From NCBI RefSeq assembly GCF_013200955.2, contig NZ_CP053697.2, positions 3,472,001-3,536,000 of the forward strand: DNA of 64,000 bases, written 5' to 3'. This DNA is from Pseudomonas campi (GTDB lineage Bacteria > Pseudomonadota > Gammaproteobacteria > Pseudomonadales > Pseudomonadaceae). Of the stretch, positions 52,425 to 61,864 are shown piece by piece (within the stretch, counting starts at the first letter, position 1; each line of letters starts with the position of its first letter). Under the pieces are notes generated by a model. It did no database searches. It saw only the letters and a list, made by a program, of their open reading frames with translations, and was not told the origin of the DNA. Position numbers and translations under genes: made by a program.

Positions 52425-53638
52425 CAGCCAGTCACCCTTTCCGGAACCGGTTTAGTCTTCTCCATCCGGGTGTAGAACGGCATCAGGATGAAGTAGGCGA
52501 AGTACAGCGCGGTGCAGATCTGCGACAGCAGGGTACGACCCGGAGTCGGCGCCAGCACGCCCAGCACGCCCAGGATCACGAAGGACACGCAGAACACCAG
52601 CAGCCAGATCTTGCTCAGCCAGCCCTTGTAGCGCATCGACTTGACCGGGCTACGGTCCAGCCACGGCAGGACGAACAGCACGGCAATCGCAGCGCCCATG
52701 GCGATAACGCCGAGCAGCTTGTCCGGAACGGCACGCAGGATCGCGTAGTACGGGGTGAAGTACCACACCGGGGCAATGTGCGCCGGCGTCTTCAGGGCGT
52801 TGGCTTCCTCGAAGTTGGGCTTCTCAAGGAAGTAGCCACCCATCTCCGGGAAGAAGAACACGATGGCGCAGAAGACGAACAGGAACACCACCACGCCGAC
52901 GATATCTTTCACGGTGTAGTAGGGATGGAACGCGATACCGTCGAGCGGAATACCGTTCTCGTCCTTCTTCTTCTTGATGTCGACGCCGTCCGGGTTGTTC
53001 GAACCCACTTCGTGCAGCGCCAGGATGTGCAGCACCACCAGACCGAGCAGGACGATTGGCAGGGCGATCACGTGTAAGGCAAAGAAGCGGTTCAGGGTAA
53101 TCCCGGAGATCAGGTAGTCACCACGGATCCACTGCGTCAGGTCAGCACCGATTACGGGGATGGCGCCGAACAGCGAGATGATCACCTGGGCACCCCAGTA
53201 GGACATCTGGCCCCACGGCAGCAGGTAACCCATGAAGGCTTCAGCCATCAGGCACAGATAGATCAGCATGCCGAAGATCCACACCAGCTCACGCGGCTTC
53301 TGGTAGGAGCCGTAGAGCAGACCGCGGAACATGTGCAGGTAGACCACCACGAAGAACGCCGAAGCGCCGGTGGAGTGCAGGTAGCGAATCAGCCAGCCGA
53401 ACTCCACATCACGCATGATGTATTCGACGGAGGCGAAGGCTTCTTCGGCGGACGGGGTGAAGCTCATGGTCAGCCAGATACCGGTGATGATCTGATTGAC
53501 CAGCACCAGCAGCGCCAGAGAGCCGAAGAAATAGAAGAAGTTGAAGTTCTTCGGTGCGTAGTACTTGGACAGATGGTCTTCCCACATCTTGGTCGCGGGG
53601 AAGCGTGCATCGACCCATTCCATGAATTTACTCATCAT
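52424..53638 (-). CDS. petB: Cytochrome b of the bc1 complex
   Basis: A 404-residue membrane subunit with two b hemes and the quinol sites. Eight membrane helices are visible. The heme-binding histidines sit in RYLHSTGASAFFVVVYLHMFRG and RFFALHVIALPIVLLGLVVLHILALH, and the PEWY-like Qo loop appears as PVWYFTPYYAILR. The start is ambiguous between ATG 53638 and ATG 53635 (two consecutive ATG codons); both sit behind AGGAG. It overlaps the Rieske stop. Confidence 0.97.
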   Translation of the reverse strand: MMSKFMEWVDARFPATKMWEDHLSKYYAPKNFNFFYFFGSLALLVLVNQIITGIWLTMSFTPSAEEAFASVEYIMRDVEFGWLIRYLHSTGASAFFVVVYLHMFRGLLYGSYQKPRELVWIFGMLIYLCLMAEAFMGYLLPWGQMSYWGAQVIISLFGAIPVIGADLTQWIRGDYLISGITLNRFFALHVIALPIVLLGLVVLHILALHEVGSNNPDGVDIKKKKDENGIPLDGIAFHPYYTVKDIVGVVVFLFVFCAIVFFFPEMGGYFLEKPNFEEANALKTPAHIAPVWYFTPYYAILRAVPDKLLGVIAMGAAIAVLFVLPWLDRSPVKSMRYKGWLSKIWLLVFCVSFVILGVLGVLAPTPGRTLLSQICTALYFAYFILMPFYTRMEKTKPVPERVTG

Positions 53639-54228
53639 GCCTTCTCCTGGTCCACGCCGACGATGATGACGTCATCCGACTCGTACGTGTACGGCGGCAC
53701 CGGCAGGTTCAAGGGGGCGGGCTGTGCCTTGTAGACACGACCTGCGAGATCGTAACGGGAACCGTGGCAAGGGCAGAAATAACCACCTACCCAATCAGCC
53801 CCCAAGTCAGCCGGGGCCACTTCCGGACGGAAGGACGGTGCGCAACCCAGGTGCGTACACAGACCCACCAGAACCAGAATCTCCGGTTTGATCGAGCGGG
53901 TCTTCTTGTCCACGTACTCGGGCTGCACGGAAGCAGCAGACTCAGGGTCAGCCACGCTACCTTCGAGCTTGCCCAGGTTGGCCAGGATCTCTTCGGTACG
54001 GCGCACGATGAACACCGGCTGGCCACGCCATTCGGCAACCATCTGCTGGCCGGCTTCGACCTTGCCGATATTCACTTTCACCGGTGCACCAGCGGCCTTG
54101 GCCTTGGCACTGGGGAACCATGACCCCACGAACGGAGTCGCAGCACCCACCGCTCCTGCAGCGCCCACCACAGAGGTGGCCGCTACCAGGAAGCGACGCC
54201 GGCCTGCATTCACGCCGTCATTGCTCAT
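53635..54228 (-). CDS. petA: Rieske iron-sulfur subunit of the bc1 complex
   Basis: A 197-residue 2Fe-2S protein. A twin-arginine-type N-terminus (GRRRFLVAA) and membrane anchor (about residues 15-36) precede the hinge. Cluster motifs are CTHLGC (residues 124-129) and CPCHGS (152-157), giving ligands Cys124, His126, Cys152 and His155, and a disulfide between Cys129 and Cys154. First gene of petABC. Confidence 0.98.
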   Translation of the reverse strand: MSNDGVNAGRRRFLVAATSVVGAAGAVGAATPFVGSWFPSAKAKAAGAPVKVNIGKVEAGQQMVAEWRGQPVFIVRRTEEILANLGKLEGSVADPESAASVQPEYVDKKTRSIKPEILVLVGLCTHLGCAPSFRPEVAPADLGADWVGGYFCPCHGSRYDLAGRVYKAQPAPLNLPVPPYTYESDDVIIVGVDQEKA

Positions 54229-54306
54229 TCAGTCGTCTCCCATCAGCTTTGTGGCCTGTGGTCAGGCCTCTACTAGGTAAATATCTAGCCGCACAAAATT
54301 TGCCGA

Positions 54307-54335
54307 ATGGTAAAGAAAAGCCCCTTTTCTGACAA
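54307..54335 (-). promoter_or_regulatory. Candidate promoter of the bc1 operon
   Basis: TTGTCA and TACCAT with a 17-base spacer on the minus strand, about 80 bases before the Rieske ATG. Confidence 0.45.
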
Positions 54336-54424
54336 GGTAATTACCGGATACAAATTGCTCCGAAGCCTTGCCCGACGCGGCATTCACCAATGCGGCACGT
54401 TGTCGCAGGGTAAACAGACGCCCA

Positions 54425-54463
54425 TAAAAAACGCCCAGCTCCGTAAGGAAACTGGGCGCTTTT
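54425..54463 (-). terminator. rplM-rpsI terminator
   Basis: Minus strand AAAAGCGCCCAGTTTC / GGAGCTGGGCGT followed by TTTTTT, 14 bases past rpsI. Confidence 0.85.
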
Positions 54464-54477
54464 GAACGTAGCAGCGA

Positions 54478-54870
54478 TTAACGCTTGGAGTACTGCGGAC
54501 GCTTACGCGCTTTACGCAGACCCACTTTCTTACGCTCAACTTCACGAGCATCGCGGGTAACGAAGCCGGCCTTGCGCAGGGCAGGACGCAGAGTTTCGTC
54601 GTAATCCATCAGGGCACGGGTGATGCCGTGACGGATTGCACCCGCTTGACCGCTGACACCACCACCGAGAACGGTGACGTAGATGTCGAACTTCTCAGTG
54701 GTCTCGGTCAGCTCCAGCGGCTGACGCACGACCATGCGAGCGGTTTCGCGACCGAAGAAGTTATCCAGGGTGCGGTTGTTGATGGAGATCTTGCCAGTAC
54801 CCGCACGCAGGAAGACGCGTGCAGTTGCAGTCTTGCGACGGCCAGTGCCGTAATTTTGAGTCGCCGACAT
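54478..54870 (-). CDS. rpsI: 30S ribosomal protein uS9
   Basis: A 130-residue ribosomal protein whose C-terminal tail ([12 protein letters not shown]) reaches the decoding centre. [22 protein letters not shown] and [19 protein letters not shown] are family motifs. It is 14 bases behind rplM in the conserved L13-S9 operon. Confidence 0.99.
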   Translation of the reverse strand: MSATQNYGTGRRKTATARVFLRAGTGKISINNRTLDNFFGRETARMVVRQPLELTETTEKFDIYVTVLGGGVSGQAGAIRHGITRALMDYDETLRPALRKAGFVTRDAREVERKKVGLRKARKRPQYSKR

Positions 54871-54884
54871 AATGAACTATTCCG

Positions 54885-55313
54885 TTAAATCTTCAGTTCT
54901 TGGGGCTGCTGAGCGGTGTGCGGGTGAACAGCACCCTTATACACCTTCAGCTTGCGGTACATGTCGCGACCCAGCGGGTTTTTCGGCAGCATGCCCTTGA
55001 CCGCGGTCTCGATCACGCGCTCGGGGGCCTTGGCAATCAGCTTCTCGAAGTTGATTTCCTTGATGCCACCCGGGAAACCGGAGTGCGAGTAGTACATTTT
55101 GTCGGTGGTCTTGGCACCAGTTACACGCACCTGCTCGGCGTTGATCACGACAATGTAGTCGCCGGTATCAACGTGCGGGGTGTATTCCGGCTTGTGCTTG
55201 CCACGCAGACGGCTTGCAATTTCAGTGGCCAGACGACCCAGGGTCTTGCCAGCAGCGTCGACGACGTACCAGTCGCGCTTAACAGTTTCCGGTTTTGCAG
55301 TAAAAGTCTTCAT
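54885..55313 (-). CDS. rplM: 50S ribosomal protein uL13
   Basis: A 142-residue early-assembly protein of the large subunit. [27 protein letters not shown] and [19 protein letters not shown] are family motifs. First gene of the rplM-rpsI operon. Confidence 0.99.
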   Translation of the reverse strand: MKTFTAKPETVKRDWYVVDAAGKTLGRLATEIASRLRGKHKPEYTPHVDTGDYIVVINAEQVRVTGAKTTDKMYYSHSGFPGGIKEINFEKLIAKAPERVIETAVKGMLPKNPLGRDMYRKLKVYKGAVHPHTAQQPQELKI

Positions 55314-55355
55314 TCGCTATAGCCTCAGGGGCCGCCCTGAAAAATAAGACGGCGG

Positions 55356-55384
55356 ATCTTACTGAATAGTACTTGCTTTGACAA
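55356..55384 (-). promoter_or_regulatory. Promoter of rplM-rpsI
   Basis: TTGTCA and TAAGAT with a 17-base spacer on the minus strand, about 43 bases before the rplM ATG. Confidence 0.6.
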
Positions 55385-55456
55385 GTCAAAGACGGCCGGA
55401 AACAGACGCTATCGGGGGCTCGGGTCAGCGCGTCCGCTACGGCGGGGGTTTCGGCG

Positions 55457-55500
55457 GGCTAGGCATCCCCACCTTCGTTCCCAACAGGCTAGGCATCCCC
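55457..55500. repeat. Two 14-bp direct repeats
   Basis: GGCTAGGCATCCCC occurs at 55457-55470 and 55487-55500, 30 bases apart, in the gap between rplM and the aldo/keto reductase gene. Too few units for an array. Confidence 0.6.
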
Positions 55501-55589
55501 GCTGAGAAAGCCGCGGAATTATGCCGATTACTACAAAAATAGCAACCTGCTTTATGCTCAGTGCTTTCGCCACCGCCAAGGAGCAGCGC

Positions 55590-56627
55590 ATGGAACATCG
55601 TCAACTGGGCCGCAGTGATCTCAACGTCAGCGCACTGTGCCTGGGCAGCATGACCTGGGGCGAGCAGAACAATGAGGCCGACGCCTTCGCGCAGATTGAT
55701 CGCGCCAGCGCCGCCGGGATCAATTTCATCGACACGGCCGAGATGTACCCGGTACCGCCGCGCGCCGAGACCTACGGCGCCACCGAGCGGATCATCGGCA
55801 ACTATTTCAAGGCACGCGGCAATCGTGGCGACTGGATCATCGCCAGCAAGATCGCCGGCCCCGGCAACGGCATCGACTACATTCGCGATGGCCAGCTCAA
55901 GCACAACCGCGCACACCTAGTCGCCGCCCTCGACGCCAGCCTGCAGCGCCTGCAAACCGACTGGATCGACCTGTACCAGCTGCACTGGCCAGAGCGCAGC
56001 ACCAACTACTTCGGCCAGCTCGGCTACCGCCACCAGCAGCAGGACTTCACCCCTCTGCAGGAAACCCTGGAAGTCCTCGGCGAACAGGTCAGGGCCGGCA
56101 AGATCCGCCATATCGGCCTGTCCAACGAAACGCCCTGGGGCACCATGCAGTACCTGCAGCTGGCCGACCGCCTCGGTCTGCCGCGCATGGTCTCGGTGCA
56201 AAACCCCTACAACCTGCTCAACCGCAGTTTCGAAGTCGGCATGGCGGAAGTGGCAATGCGCGAGCAGTGCGGCCTGCTGGCCTATTCGCCATTGGCGTTC
56301 GGCATGCTGTCCGGTAAATACGACCATGGCGCGCGCCCAATCACCGGGCGCCTTACCCTGTTCAGCCGCTTCACCCGCTACACCAACCCACAAGCCCTGG
56401 CCGCCTGCGCCCGCTACGTGCACCTGGCGCGCAAGCACGCGCTCAACCCGGCGCAGATGGCCCTGGCCTTCGTCACCGCCCAGCCCTTTGTCACCAGCAA
56501 CATCATCGGCGCCACCAGCCTGGAGCAGCTGGAGTGCAACCTGCGCAGCATCGACCTCAAGCTCAGCCCGGAGGTACTGGCAGGGATCGAGGCCATCCAG
56601 CGCGAACAGCCCAACCCGGCGCCCTGA
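55590..56627 (+). CDS. Aldo/keto reductase, Tas-like
   Basis: A 345-residue NADP(H)-dependent aldo/keto reductase. GRSDLNVSALCLGSMTWGEQN, the catalytic Asp/Tyr region FIDTAEMYPVPP, the lysine in IIASKIAGPG and the histidine in LYQLHWPERSTNYFG follow the Tas/YajO pattern. The barrel ends with an NADP-binding IIGATSLEQLECNL. ATG 55590 is set by AAGGAG 7 bases upstream. Substrate unknown. It is convergent with the acyl-CoA dehydrogenase. Confidence 0.88.
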   Translation: MEHRQLGRSDLNVSALCLGSMTWGEQNNEADAFAQIDRASAAGINFIDTAEMYPVPPRAETYGATERIIGNYFKARGNRGDWIIASKIAGPGNGIDYIRDGQLKHNRAHLVAALDASLQRLQTDWIDLYQLHWPERSTNYFGQLGYRHQQQDFTPLQETLEVLGEQVRAGKIRHIGLSNETPWGTMQYLQLADRLGLPRMVSVQNPYNLLNRSFEVGMAEVAMREQCGLLAYSPLAFGMLSGKYDHGARPITGRLTLFSRFTRYTNPQALAACARYVHLARKHALNPAQMALAFVTAQPFVTSNIIGATSLEQLECNLRSIDLKLSPEVLAGIEAIQREQPNPAP

Positions 56628-56688
56628 GACAACCGACAGCAAATCGCGACTGAAGCGGCATCCACCCGACCAGCGCCACGCGAAAACG

Positions 56689-56718
56689 AAAAAGCCCGGC
56701 AATCCGCCGGGCTTTTTC
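56689..56718. terminator. Bidirectional intrinsic terminator
   Basis: AAAAAGCCCGGCAATCCGCCGGGCTTTTT between convergent genes. Confidence 0.88.
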
Positions 56719-56732
56719 ATCTCAGCTGCACC

Positions 56733-57869
56733 TTACAGGGCGCGACTGATGATTTCCTTCATGATCTCGTTGGTGCCGGCGTAGATGCGCTGTACCCGCG
56801 AGTCGGCCCAGGCGCGGGCAATCGGGTACTCCAGCATGTAGCCGTAGCCGCCATGCAACTGCACGCACTCGTCGATCACCTTGCACTGCAGATCGGTACT
56901 CCAGTACTTGAGCATCGCCGCGGTCGGCACATCGAGTTTTTTCTGCAGGTGCAGCTCCAGGCAGCGATCGACGAATACCCGACCAATCTGGATCTCGGTG
57001 GCCATCTCGGCCAGCTTGAAGCGGGTGTTCTGGAAATCCGCCACCGGACGGCCAAAAGCCTTGCGCTCGCGGGTGTAGTCCTTGGTCCACTCCAGCGCCG
57101 CCTCAGCCGAGGAAATGGCCAGCAAGCCCACGGTCAGGCGCTCCTGCGGCAGTTCCTGCATCAGGTAGACGAAGCCCATGCCCTCCTTGCCCAGCAGGTT
57201 TTCCTTGGGTACGCGCACGTCCTGGAAGAACAGCTCAGAGGTGTCCTGGGCCTTCATGCCGACCTTTTCCAGGCGCTTGCCCTTGGCGAAGCCCGGAGTA
57301 TTGGCCTCGACCAGGAACAGGCTGATGCCCTTGGCGCCAGCCTTGGCGTCGGTCTTGGCAACCACGATCACCAGATCGGCGAGGAAGCCGTTGGTGATGA
57401 AGGTCTTCGAGCCGTTGATCACGTACTCGTCGCCATCCAGCACCGCGGTGGTCTTCACGCCTTGCAGGTCGGAGCCGGTACCCGGCTCAGTCATGGCGAT
57501 GGCGGTGACCAGCTCGCCGCTGACCAGCTTCGGCAGGTACTTGTGTTTCTGCTCCTCGGAGCCGTAATGCAGGATGTACGGTGCAACGATGTCCGAGTGC
57601 AGGGAGAAGCCGACGCCGGACAGCCCCAGGCGCGACTGCTCCTCGATCACCACGGCGCTGTAGAGGAAGTCGGCGCTCATGCCGCCGTATTCTTCCGGGA
57701 TGTGCGAGCAGAGCATGCCGGCCTCACCGGCCTTGTTCCACAGGGCACGATCGATATGGCCGTCCTTCTCCCACTGGGCGTGAAACGGCACCGCCTCCTG
57801 CTCGAAGAATTTACGCACGGACTCGCGAAACTGCTCGTGCTCGTGACTGAACAGGGTTCTTGGAATCAT
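56733..57869 (-). CDS. Acyl-CoA dehydrogenase, LCAD-like
   Basis: A 378-residue FAD-dependent acyl-CoA dehydrogenase. AMTEPGTGSDLQGVKTTAV and the C-terminal QLHGGYGYMLEYPIARAWADSRVQRIYAGTNEI are family signatures. In short- and medium-chain enzymes the catalytic Glu sits in YEGT; here it is YAGT. As in long-chain or isovaleryl types, the base is likely on helix G (ALEWTKDY). Probably acts on long or branched acyl-CoA. Divergent from the AraC-type gene. Confidence 0.88.
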   Translation of the reverse strand: MIPRTLFSHEHEQFRESVRKFFEQEAVPFHAQWEKDGHIDRALWNKAGEAGMLCSHIPEEYGGMSADFLYSAVVIEEQSRLGLSGVGFSLHSDIVAPYILHYGSEEQKHKYLPKLVSGELVTAIAMTEPGTGSDLQGVKTTAVLDGDEYVINGSKTFITNGFLADLVIVVAKTDAKAGAKGISLFLVEANTPGFAKGKRLEKVGMKAQDTSELFFQDVRVPKENLLGKEGMGFVYLMQELPQERLTVGLLAISSAEAALEWTKDYTRERKAFGRPVADFQNTRFKLAEMATEIQIGRVFVDRCLELHLQKKLDVPTAAMLKYWSTDLQCKVIDECVQLHGGYGYMLEYPIARAWADSRVQRIYAGTNEIMKEIISRAL

Positions 57870-58010
57870 TGTTGCACCTGCATCTGAGTGGTCATTGAGT
57901 GAGCAACACTCTAGGCCAGGCCAGAAGGACTAGACACTGGACACATGCGACAAAAAATAAGACGATCCAGCCACTGAATGACCGTTTCACCACCAATAAG
58001 AATAATTGCC

Positions 58011-59006
58011 ATGCCTGCGACAACCGCCCTGACCCGTATCTGCATCCTCGCCACCGAAGGTGTGTTCGCCGCCACCCTGATGCAGGCGTGCGACTTCTTC
58101 CACATGGCCGGCCTGCGCTACAGCAAGCAGCAGGGCCTGGAGCTGACCACCAATTTCCAGATCCGCGTAATCAGTCCGGACGGCCAGGACGTGACCAGCT
58201 TCAGCCAGACCAATGTCCAGGTGGATGGCGCTCTGGAAGCGGCTGACGTGATCATCCTGCCAGCCTTCTGGGGCGACTTCGACGCGCTGCGCCAGCGCTA
58301 CCCGCAGATCATTGCCTGGCTGCGCGAGCAGCATGCCGCCGGCGCCGCCCTGTGCGGCGAAGCCACCGGGGTGTTCTGGATGGCCGAGGCCGGGCTGCTC
58401 GATGGCAAGGAGGCGACCACCTACTGGCGCTTCTTCCGCGAATTTGCCGAGCGCTTCCCCAAGGTGCTGCTCAACCAGGACAAGCACCTGTCGGACGCCG
58501 ACAACCTGTACTGCGCCAGCGGCTTCACTTCGGCCTGCGACATGTACGTCTACCTGATCGAACGCTTCTGCGGCGCCTCCATAGCCCAGGGCGTGGCCCG
58601 CGACATCTTCTACGAAACCCAGCGCACCTACAGCCCGGGTCGCATCGGTTTCGGCGGGCAGAAGCTGCACCAGGACGTGGCCATCCTGCAGGTGCAGCAG
58701 TGGCTGGAAGAGCACTTCGCGGAGAAATTCCGCATCGAAGACGTGGCCCGCGAGCATGGCATGAGCATCCGCAACTTCATGCGCCGCTTTCAGGCGGCTA
58801 CTGGCGACAAGCCGTTGCACTACCTGCAACGCCTGCGCATCGAGACCGCCAAGAGCCTGCTCAGCTCGACGCGCAAGAGCATCAAGACCATCAGCTACGA
58901 AGTTGGCTACGACGACGCCAGCTTCTTCGCCCGCCTGTTCCGCCAGCACGCCGAGCTGTCGCCCAACCAGTACCGCCGCCAGTTCTTGCAAAAGGACGGC
59001 GCCTGA
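58011..59006 (+). CDS. AraC-family regulator with class I amidotransferase-like sensor domain
   Basis: A 331-residue regulator of the GATase1/FtrA-like subgroup. Residues 1-200 form a DJ-1/PfpI-like domain (ILATEGVFAATLMQACDFF; elbow cysteine in ALCGEATGVFWMAEAG). Residues 235-328 hold two AraC helix-turn-helix motifs (FRIEDVAREHGMSIRNFMRRF and TISYEVGYDDASFFARLFR). ATG 58011 is used; an ATG at 57978 is possible. Divergent from the acyl-CoA dehydrogenase gene, which is a plausible but unproven target. Confidence 0.88.
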   Translation: MPATTALTRICILATEGVFAATLMQACDFFHMAGLRYSKQQGLELTTNFQIRVISPDGQDVTSFSQTNVQVDGALEAADVIILPAFWGDFDALRQRYPQIIAWLREQHAAGAALCGEATGVFWMAEAGLLDGKEATTYWRFFREFAERFPKVLLNQDKHLSDADNLYCASGFTSACDMYVYLIERFCGASIAQGVARDIFYETQRTYSPGRIGFGGQKLHQDVAILQVQQWLEEHFAEKFRIEDVAREHGMSIRNFMRRFQAATGDKPLHYLQRLRIETAKSLLSSTRKSIKTISYEVGYDDASFFARLFRQHAELSPNQYRRQFLQKDGA

Positions 59007-59017
59007 GGAGAGCCGGC

Positions 59018-59063
59018 CTAGGATCTGCTGCGCGCCGGCAATCCGGCGCTAAAGACAGGCTCT
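59018..59063 (-). repeat. Half copy of the palindromic element
   Basis: GGATCTGCTGCGCGCCGGC...CCGGCGCTAAAGACAGGCTC matches one half of the element family, inverted orientation; the other half is missing. Lies after the AraC-type gene. Confidence 0.6.
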
Positions 59064-59068
59064 GAAAC

Positions 59069-59102
59069 GAAAAAGGGGTTGCCGACTGGCAACCCCTTTT
59101 TT
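59069..59102. terminator. Bidirectional intrinsic terminator
   Basis: AAAAAGGGGTTGCC, loop GACT, GGCAACCCCTTTTTT between the AraC-type gene and convergent zapE. Confidence 0.88.
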
Positions 59103-59121
59103 CACATCGGCACAGGCCAAC

Positions 59122-60216
59122 TTAGGGTTTGTGCGCCCTCGACAGGAATTCGTGGGACTGCATCTCCAGCAGGCGGCTCAGGGTGCGCTGGAACTCGAAG
59201 TTCAGGCGCCCACCGCTGTACAGGTCCTTCAGCTCCACTTCGGCAGAGATGATCAGCTTGACGTTGCGGTCGTAGAACTCGTCCACCAGGTTGATGAAGC
59301 GGCGCGCCATGTCGTCCTTGGCCACACTCATCTGCTCGACGTTGGCCAGGATCACCGCGTGGTAGATCTTGCCCAGTTCGATGTAGTCGTTCTGGCTGCG
59401 CGGGCCGTCGCACAGCTCGCGGAACTCGAACCAGGCCACGTCGTCGCCTTCCTTGCGCGCCATGATCGCGCGGTTCTCGATCATCAGCGCCTTGTTCTCT
59501 TCCACCACGCAGTGCTCCGGCAGCAGGCTGCGGAAGCTCTTGTCCAGGCTGACCTCTGCCTCGGCATCCAGCGGCCAGTGGAACAGCTCGGCCTGCTCCA
59601 GGGCGCGCAGGCGGTAATCCACGCCACTGTCGACGTTGACCACGTCGGTGTACTGCTTGACCAGGGCGATCGCCGGCAGGAAACGCGCTCGCTGCAGGCC
59701 GTCCTTGTACAGGCCGTCCGGGACGATGTTGGAGGTCGCCACCAGGGTCACGCCGTTCTTGAACAGCTCGTCCAGCAGGGTGGCGAGGATCATCGCGTCG
59801 GTAATGTCGGATACGAAGAATTCGTCGAAGCAGATCACCCGCGCCTCGTCGGCGAAGCGCTTGCCGATGATGGTCAGCGGGTTTTTCTCGCCCTTGAGGG
59901 TCTTCATTTCCTCGTGCACGCGCTTCATGAAGCGGTGGAAGTGCGTGCGCATCTTCTGCGGAAACGGTAGCGCCTCGAAGAAGGTGTCGACCAGATAGGT
60001 CTTGCCGCGGCCGACCCCACCCCAGAAGTACAGGCCCTTGATCGGCTCCTGACGCTTCTTGGCGAACAGGCCACCGAACAGACCCGGCTTGCTCTTCGAG
60101 TCGGCTACCAGATCGTCGTACAGGCGCTGCAGATGACGCACGGCAGTTTCCTGGGCGGCGTCGTGGAAGAAGTCCGGCCGTTGCAGGTCGGCCTGGTAGC
60201 GCGCAAGAGGAGTCAT
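59122..60216 (-). CDS. zapE: Cell-division ATPase ZapE (AFG1-like)
   Basis: A 364-residue AAA+-type ATPase. The P-loop is YFWGGVGRGKTYLVD (near residue 68) and Walker B ICFDEFFVSD. ZapE associates with the Z ring under stress in E. coli; the eukaryotic homologue AFG1 acts in mitochondrial quality control. Transcribed alone; in the gap upstream lies a REPIN and then the trpS 3' end. Confidence 0.92.
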   Translation of the reverse strand: MTPLARYQADLQRPDFFHDAAQETAVRHLQRLYDDLVADSKSKPGLFGGLFAKKRQEPIKGLYFWGGVGRGKTYLVDTFFEALPFPQKMRTHFHRFMKRVHEEMKTLKGEKNPLTIIGKRFADEARVICFDEFFVSDITDAMILATLLDELFKNGVTLVATSNIVPDGLYKDGLQRARFLPAIALVKQYTDVVNVDSGVDYRLRALEQAELFHWPLDAEAEVSLDKSFRSLLPEHCVVEENKALMIENRAIMARKEGDDVAWFEFRELCDGPRSQNDYIELGKIYHAVILANVEQMSVAKDDMARRFINLVDEFYDRNVKLIISAEVELKDLYSGGRLNFEFQRTLSRLLEMQSHEFLSRAHKP

Positions 60217-60280
60217 GATGGGAAATTCGGTAACAAAAACGGGGCGGTCACTTTAGCGACGCACCCCGTGCTTGGCAATC

Positions 60281-60349
60281 TGTAGGAGCGAGCTCTGCTC
60301 GCGAAAGACATCGGCGTAGGACTTTTCGCGAGCAGAGCTCGCTCCTACA
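60281..60349. repeat. REPIN-type REP doublet (type 1)
   Basis: Same arm as at 20875 (TGTAGGAGCGAGCTCTGCTC...), inverted at 60325-60349, with a different centre. Between zapE and the trpS stop. Confidence 0.93.
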
Positions 60350-60355
60350 CCGCAC

Positions 60356-61702
60356 TTATTCCTGTGGTGCCAGCGCCTCACGCAGACGGGCAATGCCTGC
60401 GTCACGTGCGCCGGCATCGGCGAAGGCCGGGCTTTCGCCGATCAATTCGCCATCCAGCCACAGGGCGAAAGCCTCGCCCTGCTCGCGCACATCCAGCGCC
60501 TCGCCGGACTGCAGACGCTTGCTCGCCTGGCCCGCCGCCTTGCCATCGGCAAAGGACTTGGACAACAGCAGCTGCTCGCCAGCGGCGTCCAGCAGGCGGA
60601 AGCGGAAGCTGCCGTCTTCGTCGCGGAAGCTGACGAAGCGTGCGCTCTTGGCCGCCTTCTTCTTGCCGCCTTCGGCGCTTTGCGCCTGGCTGCGGAACGA
60701 ACGCAGACCCACAGCCTCGCGCAGCTCGCCGAGGAACGGGGTGGCGGTCTTGCGCGCCTTGGCCGCACCGTCGAGCAGGATGTCCTCCAGATCGGCCGGG
60801 CGCTCGATCAGTGCGTGATAACGCTCGCGGGCCTCGCCCAGCTCGTTGTCGAGCAGCTGGAACAGGCGCTGCTTGGCCTCGCCCCAGGCCAGACCGGACA
60901 GCAGCTCGCTACGGAACTCGGCCTGCTGGGCCGGCGTGGCGAAGGCCTGGAACAGGGTGAACAGGTGCGAGTTGTCCGGGTCCTTGGATTCGCCCGGCAG
61001 CTTGGAGTCGGTGACGATGCGGGCGATGGCGTCCTTGAGCTGCTTGGCCGAGCCGAACAGCGGGATGGTGTTGTCGTAGCTCTTGCTCATCTTGCGCCCG
61101 TCGAGGCCGGGCAGGGTCGCCACTTCTTCCTCGATCACCGCTTCCGGCAGGGTGAACAGCTCCTTGCCTTGGCCAAACAGGTGATTGAAGCGCTGGCCGA
61201 TGTCGCGGGCCATCTCCACGTGCTGGATCTGGTCACGACCGACCGGCACCTTGTGCGCGTTGAACATCAGGATGTCCGCCGCCATCAGCACCGGGTAGCT
61301 GAACAGGCCCATGGTGATGCCGGCATCCGGGTCTTCGCCCTGCTCGACGTTCTTGTCCACCGAGGCCTTGTAGGCGTGGGCGCGGTTAAGCAGGCCCTTG
61401 CCGGCAACGCAGGTGAGCAGCCAGCACAGCTCGGGAATCTCGGGAATATCGGACTGGCGATAGAAGGTCGCCCGGTTCACGTCCAGGCCGCAGGCCAGCC
61501 AGGTGGCGGCGATCTCCAGGCGCGAACGCTGGATACGCGCCGGCTCGTCGCACTTGATCAGCGCGTGGTAGTCGGCGAGGAAGTAGAACGAGTCGGCATC
61601 GGCCGCGCGGCTGGCGACGATGGCCGGGCGAATGGCGCCCGCGTAGTTGCCCAGGTGCGGGGTACCGGTGGTGGTGATGCCAGTCAGGATTCGGGTGGTC
61701 AT
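60356..61702 (-). CDS. trpS: Tryptophanyl-tRNA synthetase with C-terminal DUF1508-like extension
   Basis: A 448-residue class Ic synthetase. The HIGH-type motif is TGTPHLGNY (residues 12-20) and the KMSKS loop is [10 protein letters not shown]. Residues 1-335 cover the usual bacterial TrpS. The extra 110 residues contain [25 protein letters not shown] and [18 protein letters not shown], resembling the DUF1508/YegP fold. The long form is known in pseudomonads. ATG 61702 is set by [11 protein letters not shown] palindromic element begins 18 bases upstream, inside the probable leader. Confidence 0.95.
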   Translation of the reverse strand: MTTRILTGITTTGTPHLGNYAGAIRPAIVASRAADADSFYFLADYHALIKCDEPARIQRSRLEIAATWLACGLDVNRATFYRQSDIPEIPELCWLLTCVAGKGLLNRAHAYKASVDKNVEQGEDPDAGITMGLFSYPVLMAADILMFNAHKVPVGRDQIQHVEMARDIGQRFNHLFGQGKELFTLPEAVIEEEVATLPGLDGRKMSKSYDNTIPLFGSAKQLKDAIARIVTDSKLPGESKDPDNSHLFTLFQAFATPAQQAEFRSELLSGLAWGEAKQRLFQLLDNELGEARERYHALIERPADLEDILLDGAAKARKTATPFLGELREAVGLRSFRSQAQSAEGGKKKAAKSARFVSFRDEDGSFRFRLLDAAGEQLLLSKSFADGKAAGQASKRLQSGEALDVREQGEAFALWLDGELIGESPAFADAGARDAGIARLREALAPQE

Positions 61703-61720
61703 GTTCGAATATCGCCGTAC

Positions 61721-61864
61721 TTGAGCCTGTTTAGGATTTCGCGAGCTAGAGCCAGGCAAGGCAAAAACAGGCGAGGAAGCGGAGTTTACTAGTGGTAAAT
61801 GAGCATTCCGAGCCTGTTTTTAACGCCGCATGGCCGACGCGCAGCAAATCATCAACAGGCTCAA
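61721..61864. repeat. Palindromic element, copy C
   Basis: Perfect 11-bp ends TTGAGCCTGTT / AACAGGCTCAA; the inner dyad AAAAACAGGC / GCCTGTTTTT and the central GGAGTTTAC / GTAAATGAGC match copy A closely. It spans from the trpS leader to the stop codon of the hydrolase gene (61861-61863). Confidence 0.87.
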
